This document shows, piece by piece, positions 22,048 to 32,331 of a stretch of 64,000 bases of DNA. The notes below the pieces were generated by a model. That model was not told the origin of the DNA. It was given only the letters and a program-made list of their open reading frames with translations, and did no database searches. Location of the stretch: assembly GCA_039545315.1 (NCBI GenBank), contig BCIM01000007.1, positions 956,745 through 1,020,744 on the forward strand. Reading direction: 5' to 3'. Position 1 is the stretch's first letter; each line of letters opens with the position of its first letter. The stretch comes from Kondoa malvinella (taxonomy: Eukaryota; Basidiomycota; Agaricostilbomycetes; Agaricostilbales; Kondoaceae). The position numbers and the translations under genes were made by a program.

Positions 22048-24412
22048 TCAAGGGATCTTCAGCCTTCTTCTTGCTCTTGCCTTTCTTGTCCTGCTTTGGC
22101 TGCCTTGGTGCACTACGCATACTCTCTAGTAATTCCTTCTGTCGCTTCATCTCTTCGTCATGTTGGCTTTCCGAATCTTGCCGTACAGCAGCAGGCGCTC
22201 TGCAAAGTCCACATCAGTTTGAGCTGCACACAATTGCTATGTGTTACCCTGTTTCAGCTGGCACACCACTTGGATCAGCACCTGCAGCCTGTAAAGGCGT
22301 CAGAATTCTGACAGTCCCTGACAGAATGGCCTTACTGGATCTAAGGATGAATCTCCTGCTAGAGGATCTTCCATTGGAGGTGCGCCTTCCATCGGTGGAA
22401 GGCCTTCAGCGCCCTTGACCTGGTCTCAGCAGACTGTTATGGCTAATATAGAGGTAGACTTGCCATATCGCCTCCAGGACCACCAAGATCTCCAGGTGGA
22501 CCTGCCGGATCGCCAGGTAGACTGTAAAGAGTCGTATCAGCAAGCTAGAGACCCTTTGCAAAACATACCCGTCCATGTCCATATCGCCCATTCCCATGCC
22601 TTCGCCTAAAGGCGCACCGTTAGCATGCGGACTGGAATGCAGCGGTCAATGATCGATTCCATAGGAGCTTTGGTATACTTACTCGGCACCAAGAACTTTG
22701 GCAGAGCGTGAGCATCACAAAATTTGACGTAAGACTGATCTCAAAGCTCACGTGGAGTCGCTTCCTGTGCTGGCCAATGAGTATTATGTCACTAAACAGA
22801 GACGATACTCACTCCGATAGGCATTCCTCCACCACCAGCATCATACGCAGGCGGCCTGGCGACAAGTGTCAGAATGTTAGCATGAAGAAAGACGTCGAGA
22901 ACTCACCCATCTGCTCCATGAAAAGGATCACCCATCGGAGGCTTTGGGTCACGGTCGTGTTGGTACTTTGACCGAGACTTCTCAAAGTCACTGTCATCCC
23001 ATTGTCGTTTCTGCTCACACATAAGCATAAAGCAAATGCGGTGCGATTCTACCCACCTCGCTGTTAAGGGCAAGTCGTACTCAGTCATCCGCTCATATCG
23101 ACTCTGAATGGACGTTGCTCACTTTCTTCCATCGTCTGCCCCAAGCCTGCGAAATATCAGCTTCGAGCCATCAAATCAAGCGCGACCACTTACTTGTTCT
23201 TTGACGGTCTACAGCTCTGAAATGCGCTACTTTCCCAGGAGAGAAACGTCTGCGCGACAGACAGTGAGCTATTACAGTGAGAGCATGCATCTCACGTACA
23301 GCAACAAGCAGCAGAATTGAGGCGATGACAGTCATGTAAAGACCGATACTGACGCTTGCCTCCAAGCTAGTGTCTGCATTTAGCTTCTTGACAGCAGGAG
23401 AGAAAACCATGATCATAATGACGCTAATACAAAATCTTAGCAAGCGATAACAAGGCAGAGTTTGTCCACGCACCTGCCCAAGGCGCTCAGGACAGTCGTA
23501 ATCAATAAGAAGTAAAAAAGCGCTAGGTGAGTATTGTCAGAGCAGATTGCGATCATTCCCAAGACAGCAGCTAGAAAGAAACGTCAACTCTGCAGCATCG
23601 GAACAGAAGGACTCACTTGTCGGAGGGAGGATGAACCAAAAGGTAGAGCTCTTCCCCAGTGAGGCTTGTATTGCATCGGAGTCTGCCAATCCGTACCCTG
23701 ACAAAGCAAAACCGAACCCGGGTTGCGAGCATTGGTGCAGGTTAAGGTGGTGATCAATGATGCAGTCCCCAAAGAGGCCAACTTTGTATTCCTGAGGTGC
23801 ATCCAGTCTAGTAGCTTTGATGAATTGCACTCCGTTGATGAACGGCGTGCCGAGAGAAGCCAAGGTGAGTAGAAAGACAGCAATTGATGTTAGAACGAAG
23901 CCACCATAAGCTGAATGAGAATGTAATTTGCCATTACTTCCTCCCCAGCAACTTCTCGGCCCTTTTGGCGCTTCTCCGCTGGACAGAATATGTCAGAGCA
24001 GATCAGCGCAAGCGAAATCGGAGACATACTTTTCGTTCGCTTCTAGATCTCTACTATCCGAACCTGGACCTTGAGATTGCCCTGGCATTGGTGGAAGTCC
24101 AGCATCCATGCTCGCGTTACCAGGCGGCGCATTCGGATCATTCAACATCGGATCACCCATCGGACCCATACCAGGATCGCCGGGCGGCATCGAGGGATCT
24201 CCAGGCATTGATGGATCTCCAGGACCGCCAGGCATCGCAGGATCTGTTGGCATTGGCGGATCTCCTGCCAAAGGCGGCCCGCCTAAAGGATCGACGTCCA
24301 TACTTCCCGGCGCTAGAGGGTCTTTACTGCCTGCTAAGGGATCAAGAGAGCCAGCAGCCATAGGATCTGCCATCCCAAGCATAGGGTCAGCGGCTGGCGG
24401 TGGGGCCGCCAT
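22048..24412 (-). CDS. PalI/Rim9-SUR7-type four-helix membrane protein with Asp-Pro-Met/Gly-rich N-terminal extension
   Basis: The first exon (24412 to about 24035) is cytosolic in character and low in complexity, with repeated DPM, DPL, PGDP and MPGDP units (MAAPPPAADPMLGMADPMAA...). An intron then joins GEAPKGPRSCWGGSNG to a helix (GGFVLTSIAVFLLTLASLG), an ectodomain with VGLFGDCIIDH and NLHQCSQPGFGFAL (the paired Cys loop of SUR7/PalI and claudin-like proteins), and three more hydrophobic segments, including ISVIMIMVFSP and GLYMTVIASILLLVAV. A long hydrophilic tail follows (ARKRQWDDSDFEK, DPKPPMGDPFHGADG, Gly/Pro-rich repeats) and ends DEEMKRQKELLESMRSAPRQ then KKGKSKKKAEDP. PalI/Rim9 proteins act in the plasma-membrane pH-sensing (Rim101/PacC) complex. 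SUR7 relatives act in eisosomes. Which of the two this is cannot be decided by eye. Confidence 0.7.
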
Positions 24413-25014
24413 ATCGATGGTACAGAAGAAGAGTTCTGAAGGGCGGAATCGACTGAAGATGGCTTGGACAGGAACAAAGGGATAGCAAAGCTAGAGTAAT
24501 TGGCGACGAGGAGGATAGCCAGGCTCGGGAATGCATATCGTACTCGAGAGGGGATGCAGATTACAAACTACAGCGAACAGACGGGATATTCGAGCATAGG
24601 TTTGAGACTGCGACAGCAAAGAAAGAAAAGCTTGAAGCTGACTGCAATGTCTGCGCTCAGACACTGTGCCGGCGTCAGACAGAACAAATTCGGTCGAATG
24701 AGAGTGCATTTGACAAGTGCTTTTGTGCGTGATGCTGGGCTTGCTCAACGACGTCCTGAATGCTACTTGCGCACGTTAGCTGTGCTCGAGAACACTGAAG
24801 GTACTGCTATTCAAGCAGTGAGCAGGCAATTTGACGGTCCGAGAGTGACCAGCTTGACGTGTAAAACTTTGAAACTCCGCAATACAAGTGATGCGCACCT
24901 TTGAGCACAGCTACTTACACGACAGACATGAAGGGTATAGAAGAAGTGTAACAATACTGACCAAGGAGCTCGAGATCGTGACTCTCGGCTCCCACAACAT
25001 GATTGCATGATGTT
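24413..25014. other. 602-bp spacer between U1-70K and the PalI-like gene
   Basis: Both flanking genes are on the minus strand. Plus-strand ORF 24500-24904 has no family resemblance and no codon pattern distinct from noise. No gene is supported; the interval probably holds the PalI-like gene promoter. Confidence 0.4.
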
Positions 25015-26702
25015 CTAGTACCTTGATCTTTTGGCATCTCTCTCATCACCTCCATACCCACCTCCGTAATTGCTTGAGCCTCGTGAAGAAGAGCCGAAAG
25101 CACCGCCATCGCGTAAACCGTGTCCGCGATCGCTACCTCGCGAATCAAACCCACCTCTCCTTGATTCGTCGAAGCTAGAGAAAGAGATATCAGCCGAATC
25201 CGCGGGAGAGAGAACATTGATGCTCACTCTCGCTTGTATCCAGACCCGCTGCCGCCAAATGGACCAGATGAAGGTTGCGAGAAACCGCCTTGCGGAGGAC
25301 CATCTTGTTGGAATGCTCCTTGACCAAAGGCATTCGATCGAGGTGGTCCAGAGAAGCCTTGAGGTCCGGATCCAATGCCACCACCTCGTGGCCTGTCCCC
25401 AAACCCACCTCTTCCGCCTCTGTTTCCATAACCAGAGTCAGATTGAAAACCGCCTCTGTCGTTCCCGCCAAAGCCTTGTCCGAAAGCGTTTTGTCGATCT
25501 GGTCCGCCGAAATTACCTCCTAATGTCGAAGATCCGCAAGGGAAAGAGAAGAAAGGGAGGAAAAGAGAAGCAATACCTTTAGCCTACCGTGAAAATACTT
25601 GCCCGGCATTTGATAGCCAAGCCCGAAAAAGAGATGCCTTACCTCCTCGAGAGAAACCGCCTCTATCGCCAAACCCTCCTCTATCGCCTCTCCCTCGCTA
25701 CAAACAACGAAAGTCAGCTTGTATTCGTGAGCAAAGATGAAAACGCACGAATCCGCCTCGGAATCCGCCTCTGTCGGATTGCATGCCGCCTCGGAACCCA
25801 CCTCTGCCTCGCTGTAGACTGGTTTGAGACACACTCACTGGTAAGCTGACGATATCACTTACGAAACCGCCTCCTCCAGCTCCGAAATAGCCAGTATTCT
25901 CCACTGGTGCTTGAGGCTTCGGTCTACCGCCTAGCCCTCCGCCTAGACGCATTGGTTTCCAGCCTTTGACTGTTCGCCCTCGCTCGACATCGACTAGAAT
26001 GCGCTTGCCTAGAATTTTGATGCCTTCTGCGTCCTTGTATGCAGCTGCAAAGAGTAGATTAGATTTGTAACAGCATATACCGAATGAGAGGTACCCTTCA
26101 TGTCCTTCTCCCGCTCGTACAATATAAATGCATAGCCTTTTGACTTGCCCGTCCGCACATCTCTGACGATTCGTAATTTCTCGATATGCCCATACATTGC
26201 AAATTCTCTTCGCAAGTCTTCTTCCGTCGCTTCTTTGCTGAGCTTTGAGATGAAGAGCGACTTGTACGGATCGCCCTCTGCGTTCGGATCTTCATTCGGC
26301 TCGAACGATTCTGCGGTGTTGCGTTTCTTGATTTCCTCCTTTGTCGCTTTGCGCAACTCTACTCGATTCAAGAACTTTTGATACTCTGTGTCTGTGCTCT
26401 TGTCGTCCGTCTCTATTTGATCTGCGTTCTCGGCTTCCTCTTGTTTGAGCTTCTCGAGTAAACCGGCCACGCCATCCATTTCCTTCTTGGATCCTATAGG
26501 CTTGTCTGGATCACGCCCTAGTGGCTTGTAGAACTCCAATGGAGGCCTCGGTGCGCTGTATACAACATGTCAGCTGGGGCTTCGAAGGGGAATTCTCAAA
26601 AACGCACAAGAGCCGTAGCAAATTAGGCGGTAAAAGCTGTTTGCAAGCATCTTAGTTAGTCTGTGTAGTGTGTGTGAGCGTACAGCGCCTTACATGTGTC
26701 AT
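25015..26702 (-). CDS. SNP1: U1 small nuclear ribonucleoprotein 70 kDa (U1-70K)
   Basis: The start exon is only MTH; splicing adds LLPPNLLRLF then APRPPLEFYKPLGRDP, the conserved N-terminus of U1-70K. KEMDGVAGLLEKLKQEE and a helical region follow, then an RRM with RNP2 LFISKL and RNP1 KGYAFILYE (about residues 110-190), GKRILVDVERGRTVKGWKP, and RLGGGLGGRPK, which are signature features of the family. The C-terminus is an RGG/GGF-rich tail (for example GGFRGGMQSDRGGFRGG) ending DAKRSRY. The protein binds stem-loop I of U1 snRNA and the Sm core, and acts in 5' splice-site recognition in the nucleus. Six or so introns are present. The ATG at 26702 was chosen because only that exon gives the MTx(x)LPPNLL start. 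Confidence 0.95.
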
Positions 26703-26928
26703 GATGGAAAGCGAATGGTTGAATGCAGAAGACCAGCTAGGTTGAAGACGTCGAAGTCTATCCGAGTTCTAGGCAGTCGAGGCGCCTCAGCCATTGACTA
26801 GTAGCAAGCATGAGCATGTCTAAAGTACTGCAATGCAGTTCTATCTACAAGGGTTTCAATTGTCAATGTTTAGGAATCCATCTGGCACGACTAGGAATGC
26901 TTCGCTTCGGTAGCTTCATGCGAGCGAA

Positions 26929-28044
26929 CTAGAGGAAGGCATCAAAGCGAGAGAGCGAGACAGCATCCTTCTGTTCTTGAGGCCATTTCGTAATGTTGAA
27001 GCCGATACCGAATTTGAGCTCAGGTCGCCCAAAGTGTTCAGCTTTGTACTCTTTCCAGATCTCTGTTGATGTTGGATTTAGCTATGACCTACTCCGTCGT
27101 CATTAGGAGAGCTTACTTTTAAAGTCGTAATCAGCTTTCTTGATGCCCAATGACTTGTGAACGGCTGTCCTCTTCTTTTCTGCTAGCGATTCAATCTCAT
27201 CAACCTCGTTTTTCTGTCCGATCACCACTTAGTATAGACTCAATCAGGATGGAGCAAGACTACCTTGGCCTTCTTGGGTGGTGGCTCTTCTTCCTCCTCA
27301 TCCTCATCATCTTCACCAGCCGAGCCCAAAATTGCCAAAGGTTTAGGCTGATAAGGTAGCCCAGCCCTAGCTAGCATGAATCGCAAAGGTGTTCCAAGTT
27401 CAGAAATCGTATCTGCCATGGAGTTGAAGTCGCTCATGGTTCTGTCAAAAGTCAAGAGAACGTTTGAGAGATTGCGATGGGTAGAAGAATTGAATTGATC
27501 CTTGTCTTCCAGAGCGCAGGCGACTGAATACCAAGCAGCAGCAATGGCTCGGAGCAGGTCTTGGTTTCGATCTGGGTCATCGCTCACTGAACGACGCGTC
27601 AACATTGATACTATGTATGACAAGGGAGCTCACTCATGAAGGTAGACTCGGTCGAGATGAAGAAAGTCAAAGCTTCCAGATGAATAAAGACTGAATCGTC
27701 GCAACTGAATCGTCGCAAGGATATTTGGCGAGCAGTGCTTCGACCTCATTCTCGAGCAAATCAACCAGAGCGTAGGCAAAGAAGTCATTGTAGATGGCTG
27801 TGGTTGTCTCAGCATAACCTACCCCAAGCACGGTAATGGCTTACCAGCATCTTGAGCGTCAGGGTCTCGCTCCTCTGCTTCCTGCATGAGATCGTCAACG
27901 AGCTTCATGGCGTTTTTTGACCAGAGCTCTTCTGCTTTATCATTGATGCAAATGTAGCCTTCAGGTGGTGTCGGTGCTGTTGCCGGATCCCAAAATCAAT
28001 GTCGGGGGATTCCAAAGCGAAGTAAGAGGCTTACAGTCAGTCAT
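26929..28044 (-). CDS. Uncharacterised conserved-looking protein, frame broken by a 14-bp tandem duplication
   Basis: Exons read MTDSPTPPEGYICINDKAEE, LWSKNAMKLVDDLMQEAEER, YNDFFAYALVDLLENEVEAL, LAKYPCDD, VFIHLEALTFFISTESTFM, DDPDRNQDLLRAIAAAWYSV, DKDQFNSSTHRNLSNVLLTF, ELGTPLRFMLARAGLPYQPK, and an acidic stretch. After an intron come EVDEIESLAEKKRTAVHKSL, GIKKADYDFK, EYKAEHFGRPELKFGIGFNI and TKWPQEQKDAVSLSRFDAFL. It is mostly helical, with no signal peptide and no transmembrane helix. I do not recognise the family. The exon is readable only if one of the two 14-bp copies at 27690-27717 is ignored. As written, the frame runs into a stop after IWKL. It is therefore either a disrupted allele or an assembly artefact. 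Confidence 0.6.
27690..27717. repeat. Exact 14-bp tandem duplication inside a coding exon
   Basis: ACTGAATCGTCGCA occurs twice with no spacer (27690-27703 and 27704-27717). Fourteen is not a multiple of three, so the second copy shifts the minus-strand reading frame of the gene at 26929-28044. Confidence 0.95.
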
Positions 28045-28581
28045 CTGCAGCGGTTAGAAAGTACTTGGATAGTTGTAATGGTTTGCGGTCAAGCTGAGAG
28101 CAGTGACCTATAGACCTGCTTCCCATGTCTTCGAACAACAAAACGACGCGTGACTGAGGACGCGCTCGACGCGCATGAGTCGGAAGAGCACAATAGCAGA
28201 TGCCTACTCATAGACATGCTTTGCATGGTCTATGTGCGTTGTGTACGATTGTGAGGTATCTTTCGATGCCAGATATTTTCGCGAAAGCTTTCCCACGGAG
28301 ATTTGGGCACCATGGGCATAGCCTGACAGCCGAGCATGGCCACGGAAGGAGAGATCGTCGACAAAGCAGGGCTGTCGGATAGTGTCAAATGGGCCTTGAG
28401 TGCAAACAGCCAATAGCAATCGTTCTTGGCCGAACACAAAGAACAGCAGACGGTTGCGGACGTCGAAGCTTTTCGACCAGGCTGGGCTCACTATATATTA
28501 TATATATCTATAACGCAGCGGTATTACGGTACAAAAGGATTCTTCAGGAATGCATGCAATCTCTCAACCAGGCTCAACGAG
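28045..28581. other. 537-bp intergenic stretch with one member of a duplicated segment and an AT-rich tract
   Basis: It contains the 46-bp segment at 28368-28413, which recurs at 29834-29879, and an AT-rich tract around 28491-28510. A 95-codon minus-strand ORF (28204-28491) reads smoothly but has no recognised family and no clear splice partner, so I leave it uncalled. Confidence 0.35.
28368..28413. repeat. Short duplicated segment, copy A
   Basis: 46 bp match 29834-29879 in the same orientation with four substitutions. Both are preceded by AGCATGGCC and followed some way downstream by CGAACACAAAG, so the original duplication was longer. Each copy lies upstream of the start of a minus-strand gene. 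Confidence 0.85.
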
Positions 28582-29720
28582 TCAACGACCTGAAACAGCA
28601 GACTTGCTCGAAGCCTCGCTCAGGTGCGCCTCCAACTCACTCAACATCTGTTCAATCTTTGCCTTGTCCGCCCCACGCAAATTTGCAAACAAGACATCGT
28701 GAAGTAATGTTTGCGCGCCATGTTCCAGTTGTTACGATAGCGCAAATGTTCGTCGTAGGCAAGAATCGTCAAAGCGAACTTGTCGAGCAGTTCTTTGACC
28801 GAATGTTCAGGTCGTGCAGCCGAATGTTCAGGTCGTGCAGCCATAATCTTGTTGACGTCGAAGCAAATCTCGCTGAGTATGGTTGGGGGAATAAACAGAA
28901 TACCGTTTGGAGTCGTGGACATAAGAGCTGGCACGATGTGTAGCGCTAACCAGTAGTGCAATTCTCTCTGAGATATATGTGAGCGAATTGTGTCTGTGAT
29001 CGATGGCATCTTACTTACCGGCTGATAGGCATTGAGATTCTTTCCGCCAGTCTGCTTCAATTCGGACATGCTTGCATAAATGAATCTCTCGGCTGCCTGG
29101 TTAGAAGGTCAGCATGAGTTGCTTGCTTTCAGGTGTAGACGTGCATAGCAAGCATGAGTCGCAGGACTGTTGTCGTGCACCTTTTGATGATTATTTTGTG
29201 CTACGTACAGGTCGTCTTCATGCTCCTGAAGATGATCATAAGCGAGTTTGGTAGTTCGTCGTGTCATTAAACCAGCCATTGGTATGGAGATAGATCAAGA
29301 CTGGATCTTCTCGACCAGGACACTTGTAATCGAAACCGCGAACCATAGAGAAGGCGAAACGAATTGAGCCGTGACGTGTTACGGAGGGTGATGAAGGGTA
29401 GGAAGAGCTATAAGACGATGGTAGAAGAAAGAGCAACAGTTGACCTTCTTGTCCATCACTTGAAACGTGAAGGCACCTTCCAAATCAGATGTTGACCATG
29501 TGCCGTCTAGCCAATGACGCCAGTACGACTTCTGACCCTTCAGCGCGAGAAGGTTTCCGAGTCGACGCTCTAATGCCCACAAGAAGCATTCTTCTGACGC
29601 TCCGATTGCAGTCAAGGCATTCTGAACGTCAAACAAACAGCAGGCGAATACGTTACTGGGCTTGCGCTTCGGCACTGAATTTCCGTATCGCTGCCAACAT
29701 TGGGTCAACTTTGACGACAT
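28582..29720 (-). CDS. Uncharacterised protein with 21-bp in-frame duplication and a probable one-base frameshift
   Basis: The start MSSKLTQCWQRYGNSVPKRK leads to QNALTAIGASEECFLWALER and YWRHWLDGTWSTSDLEGAFT then FQVMDKK. Later exons read IRFAFSMVRGFDYKCPG, EDPVLIYLHTNGW, AAERFIYASMSELKQTGGKN, ELHYWLALHIVPALMSTTPN, GILFIPPTILSEICFDVNKI, a doubled ARPEHSA unit, and VKELLDKFALTILAYDEHLR. The frame then changes by one base, and the sequence continues as QLEHGAQTLLHDVLFANLRG, ADKAKIEQMLSELEAHLSEA and SSKSAVSGR with a stop at 28582. The C-terminus looks like a coiled coil. I do not recognise a family, and no signal peptide is seen. The frame change falls beside CGTAACAAC, where one more A would restore a continuous reading. 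Confidence 0.5.
28799..28840. repeat. 21-bp perfect tandem duplication, in frame
   Basis: Two identical 21-bp units (28799-28819 and 28820-28840) duplicate seven residues (AARPEHS) in the minus-strand gene at 28582-29720 without shifting its frame. Confidence 0.93.
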
Positions 29721-29833
29721 GATGCTCTGCGCCTTGATCTGAAGTCCTCTTGATGCTAATCTGCTTGCAAACGCCTTTGTGACACTGAATCGGGCAGTAT
29801 TACACAGACTCAGCCTAGCATGGCCGGCAGATC

Positions 29834-29879
29834 AGGGCTGTCGAATATTGCCAAATGGGCCTTGAGTGCAAGCAGCCAA
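29834..29879. repeat. Short duplicated segment, copy B
   Basis: Partner of 28368-28413 (42 of 46 positions identical by eye). It sits between the divergent starts of the unknown gene ending at 29720 and the MFS transporter starting at 29968. Confidence 0.85.
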
Positions 29880-29967
29880 CATAGTGACAGTGATTATTTT
29901 CTCGCACGAACACAAAGCAGGACGAGCGAACTCCAGAAGTTGCAGAAGGAGCGATGCTCCGGTCGAA

Positions 29968-31814
29968 ATGGCGGATGCAGGGAAAGCGGAAGCTGGACAG
30001 CAAATCGATCATGCGGAAATGCAATCGTTTAATGGCTTGATCTACGTGTGAGTTCTGACCAAATAGAAGTGGGCAGGAACTTATATGCAGCTCAGCGAGT
30101 TTGATGAGGATGATCCCGATGATCCTATGCAGGTAATTAACCCGAGCTCTGGCAAGGCTTCACTTAAGCCTCTGCAGTGGTCTCGCAAGAGAAAATGGAC
30201 TGTCACAGCATTGGGATGCTGGTTTACCTGCATAGTGGGCTGGGGTGAGTTACCGGAGCAGCGGTGTTGATGTCACGCATGCTGATGAGAACAGTCGGTG
30301 CGACGCTGCCTGTTGGTATACCTGACATGGAACAAGATTTACACAATCTACCGGAGCTGTCTTACCTAGCTACGAGCCTGTTTCCATTTGGCTGTGGTGT
30401 CATTCCGCTTTTTACGGCTCCATTGTCGGTAAATCATCTACGAGCAGCTCGAGACAGCTACTGATACAACTCGCAGGAAGTCTGGGGCAGAAATAAGCTC
30501 TACCTAGTCGCCTTCTTTCTCTTTAACGTTATCCAAATCGGCGTCGGGACAGCACAGAATATCGAGACGGTGATAATCTGCCGATTCCTAGCTGGTGCTT
30601 TCGGCTCTACAGGCGCAACATTAGTATCGGGCTCAATAGCAGACATCTGGATCACTGAAGAACGCGGACCTCCAATGGCTCTCTTCACTGCTGCCTCTTT
30701 CGCTGGCATCGGTATCGGTCCTGCCATCATGGGCTACGTCGCTTATACCATCGGATGGCGCTGGATACAATACATTCAAGCTATGCTAGGCGGAACGACC
30801 TTCATTCTCTATTTACTGTTTATGAGGGAAACTCGTGGATCTGTCATCTTGGCGAAAAGAGCGAAATTACTACGCGAGAAGACTGGTGATCAGCGCTATC
30901 AATGTAAAGCGGAAGCAGAGCGAGAGTCATTGGGGATTCTGTTGAGGGTGAGATTGTCCCGCCTGCACCAGGATAACAGCTCACTTTGGCTCTAGCGATC
31001 ACTCATCCGACCGCTCAAGCTACTAGTCACCGAACCGGTCGTTATTGCCATGTCACTATGGGTCGGATTCAGCTTTGCCGTTCTATGGGCGCTTTTGATC
31101 TCCGTCACTATCATCTTTGAAAACGTCTATGGTTTCAATCGAGGTGAAGCTGGTCTGGTCTTCTGGACAATCTTGTATGCTGTCACTTTGTTCGAATATC
31201 GCATGACTAACCTCTTTGGACAGTATCGGTGTTTTGATCGGATCTGTTCTGAACATGTAAGTTCAGTAGTTTTTCCTGAGGGCTTTGCTGTAACCAGACT
31301 GTAGTTTCCAAGAACGGATTTACAAGCAAAAGTTTCCCACAAAAGGACCAGAAGCTCGTCTGTACATGTCCTGCCTCGGCGGTTTGCTACTTCCAACCGG
31401 AGGCCTTATTTTCTCCTTCGCCCAAGGTCGTGGACATTGGTCTGGACCAGCTATTGGTGTAGTAATCATCATGACGGGGATCTTTACCATCTTGTACGTC
31501 TCCCTCGTGTCTACACTACGGCCTACTGATTAAAATGCAGTATCGCCGGAGTAAACTTTTTGGCAGACAGCTACTTCACCTACGCAAGTTCAGCTATAGC
31601 AGCACTATCCTTTGTCCGCTATACAATGGGCGCCTCCTTCCCACTCTTCACTAATCAGATGTACTCTGCTTTAACCTACACTTGGGCTTCATTCCTGATT
31701 TCTATGGTCGGCTTACTCCTGTCGATTATACCTTTTGTCCTGCTCGCGTATGGTCCAAAGATTAGAGCAAGGTCGAAAGTGCTGCAAGAGGTTCATGCGT
31801 TAGCGGCAACATAA
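29968..31814 (+). CDS. MFS drug:H+ antiporter-1 (DHA1) type transporter
   Basis: The N-terminus MADAGKAEAGQQIDHAEMQS splices to EFDEDDPDDPMQ and, across a second intron, to WSRKRKWTVTALGCWFTC. This is the 'DPxDPxxWSxxRK' lead-in usual for fungal DHA1 exporters, just before helix 1. Twelve helices can be followed through exons, including TVIICRFLAGAFGSTGATLV with SGSIADIW (helix 4/5 region), RGPPMALFTAASFAGIGIGP, GYVAYTIGWRWIQYIQAM, FILYLLFMRETRGSVIL, VVIAMSLWVGFSFAVLWALL, GGLLLPTGGLIFSFAQG and YTWASFLISMVGLLLSIIPF. It ends KVLQEVHALAAT. Such proteins export polyamines, azoles or metabolites across the plasma membrane. The substrate is unknown. Six or seven short introns are present. Confidence 0.88.
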
Positions 31815-32331
31815 GACAATCAGCCAGTAAATCGAGTCGAAAGGAAGACGGACAAGCAAATCAGTCCGCTAAGCCAACCAGGCAAAGCGTCCAGAAGAGA
31901 CGCAATGTCAGCTTGTAGTGGACGGAAAGCATGCACAAAGATGGAAAAAGGTGAGCGTTTTGCTTGTGGCAGCGTGATCTGCTAACTTGCGCTTGACAGC
32001 AATGCATTGCAGAACATCGGTCTAGCTTCTACTTGTGCAGACGGTCGCTTCAGTCAGCACTCAGTGCTAGTCACTCCTGCCTAACACTGGAAGGCTTACA
32101 ATCGCGTCATGAACAGACCGTCTATCTGTGAGACGAGCACATAAGCAACAGGAGATGCTTCTGTAGTCTATAATGTAGTTTAGCGCACCAAACAGATTTG
32201 CATGATCAACATTCTCACTGCGCGACTGACTGTCTTTTGCATTGGCACACAACAGCCATCTACCAAATACCCATATACAGCGTATATACCTCCCTGGAAT
32301 AAGCTGAACACTACGCGCATCTCGATAGACC
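31815..32331. other. 517-bp spacer between the MFS gene and GRASP
   Basis: No gene is supported. Minus-strand ORFs at 32067-32434 overlap the GRASP first exon and have no recognisable family. The segment should hold the MFS terminator and the GRASP promoter. Confidence 0.4.

Noticed and set aside
24108..24485. Plus-strand ORF with collagen-like Gly-Xaa-Xaa repeats
   Set aside because: It is the antisense of the DPM/PGDP repeat exon of the PalI-like gene; Gly/Pro codon complementarity creates it.
28204..28491. 95-codon minus-strand ORF spanning duplicated segment A
   Set aside because: Reads smoothly, but the matching frame in copy B is interrupted and no family was recognised; kept only as part of the repeat observation.
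28491..28510. AT-rich tract
   Set aside because: Short simple-sequence stretch with no evidence of an origin or promoter function.
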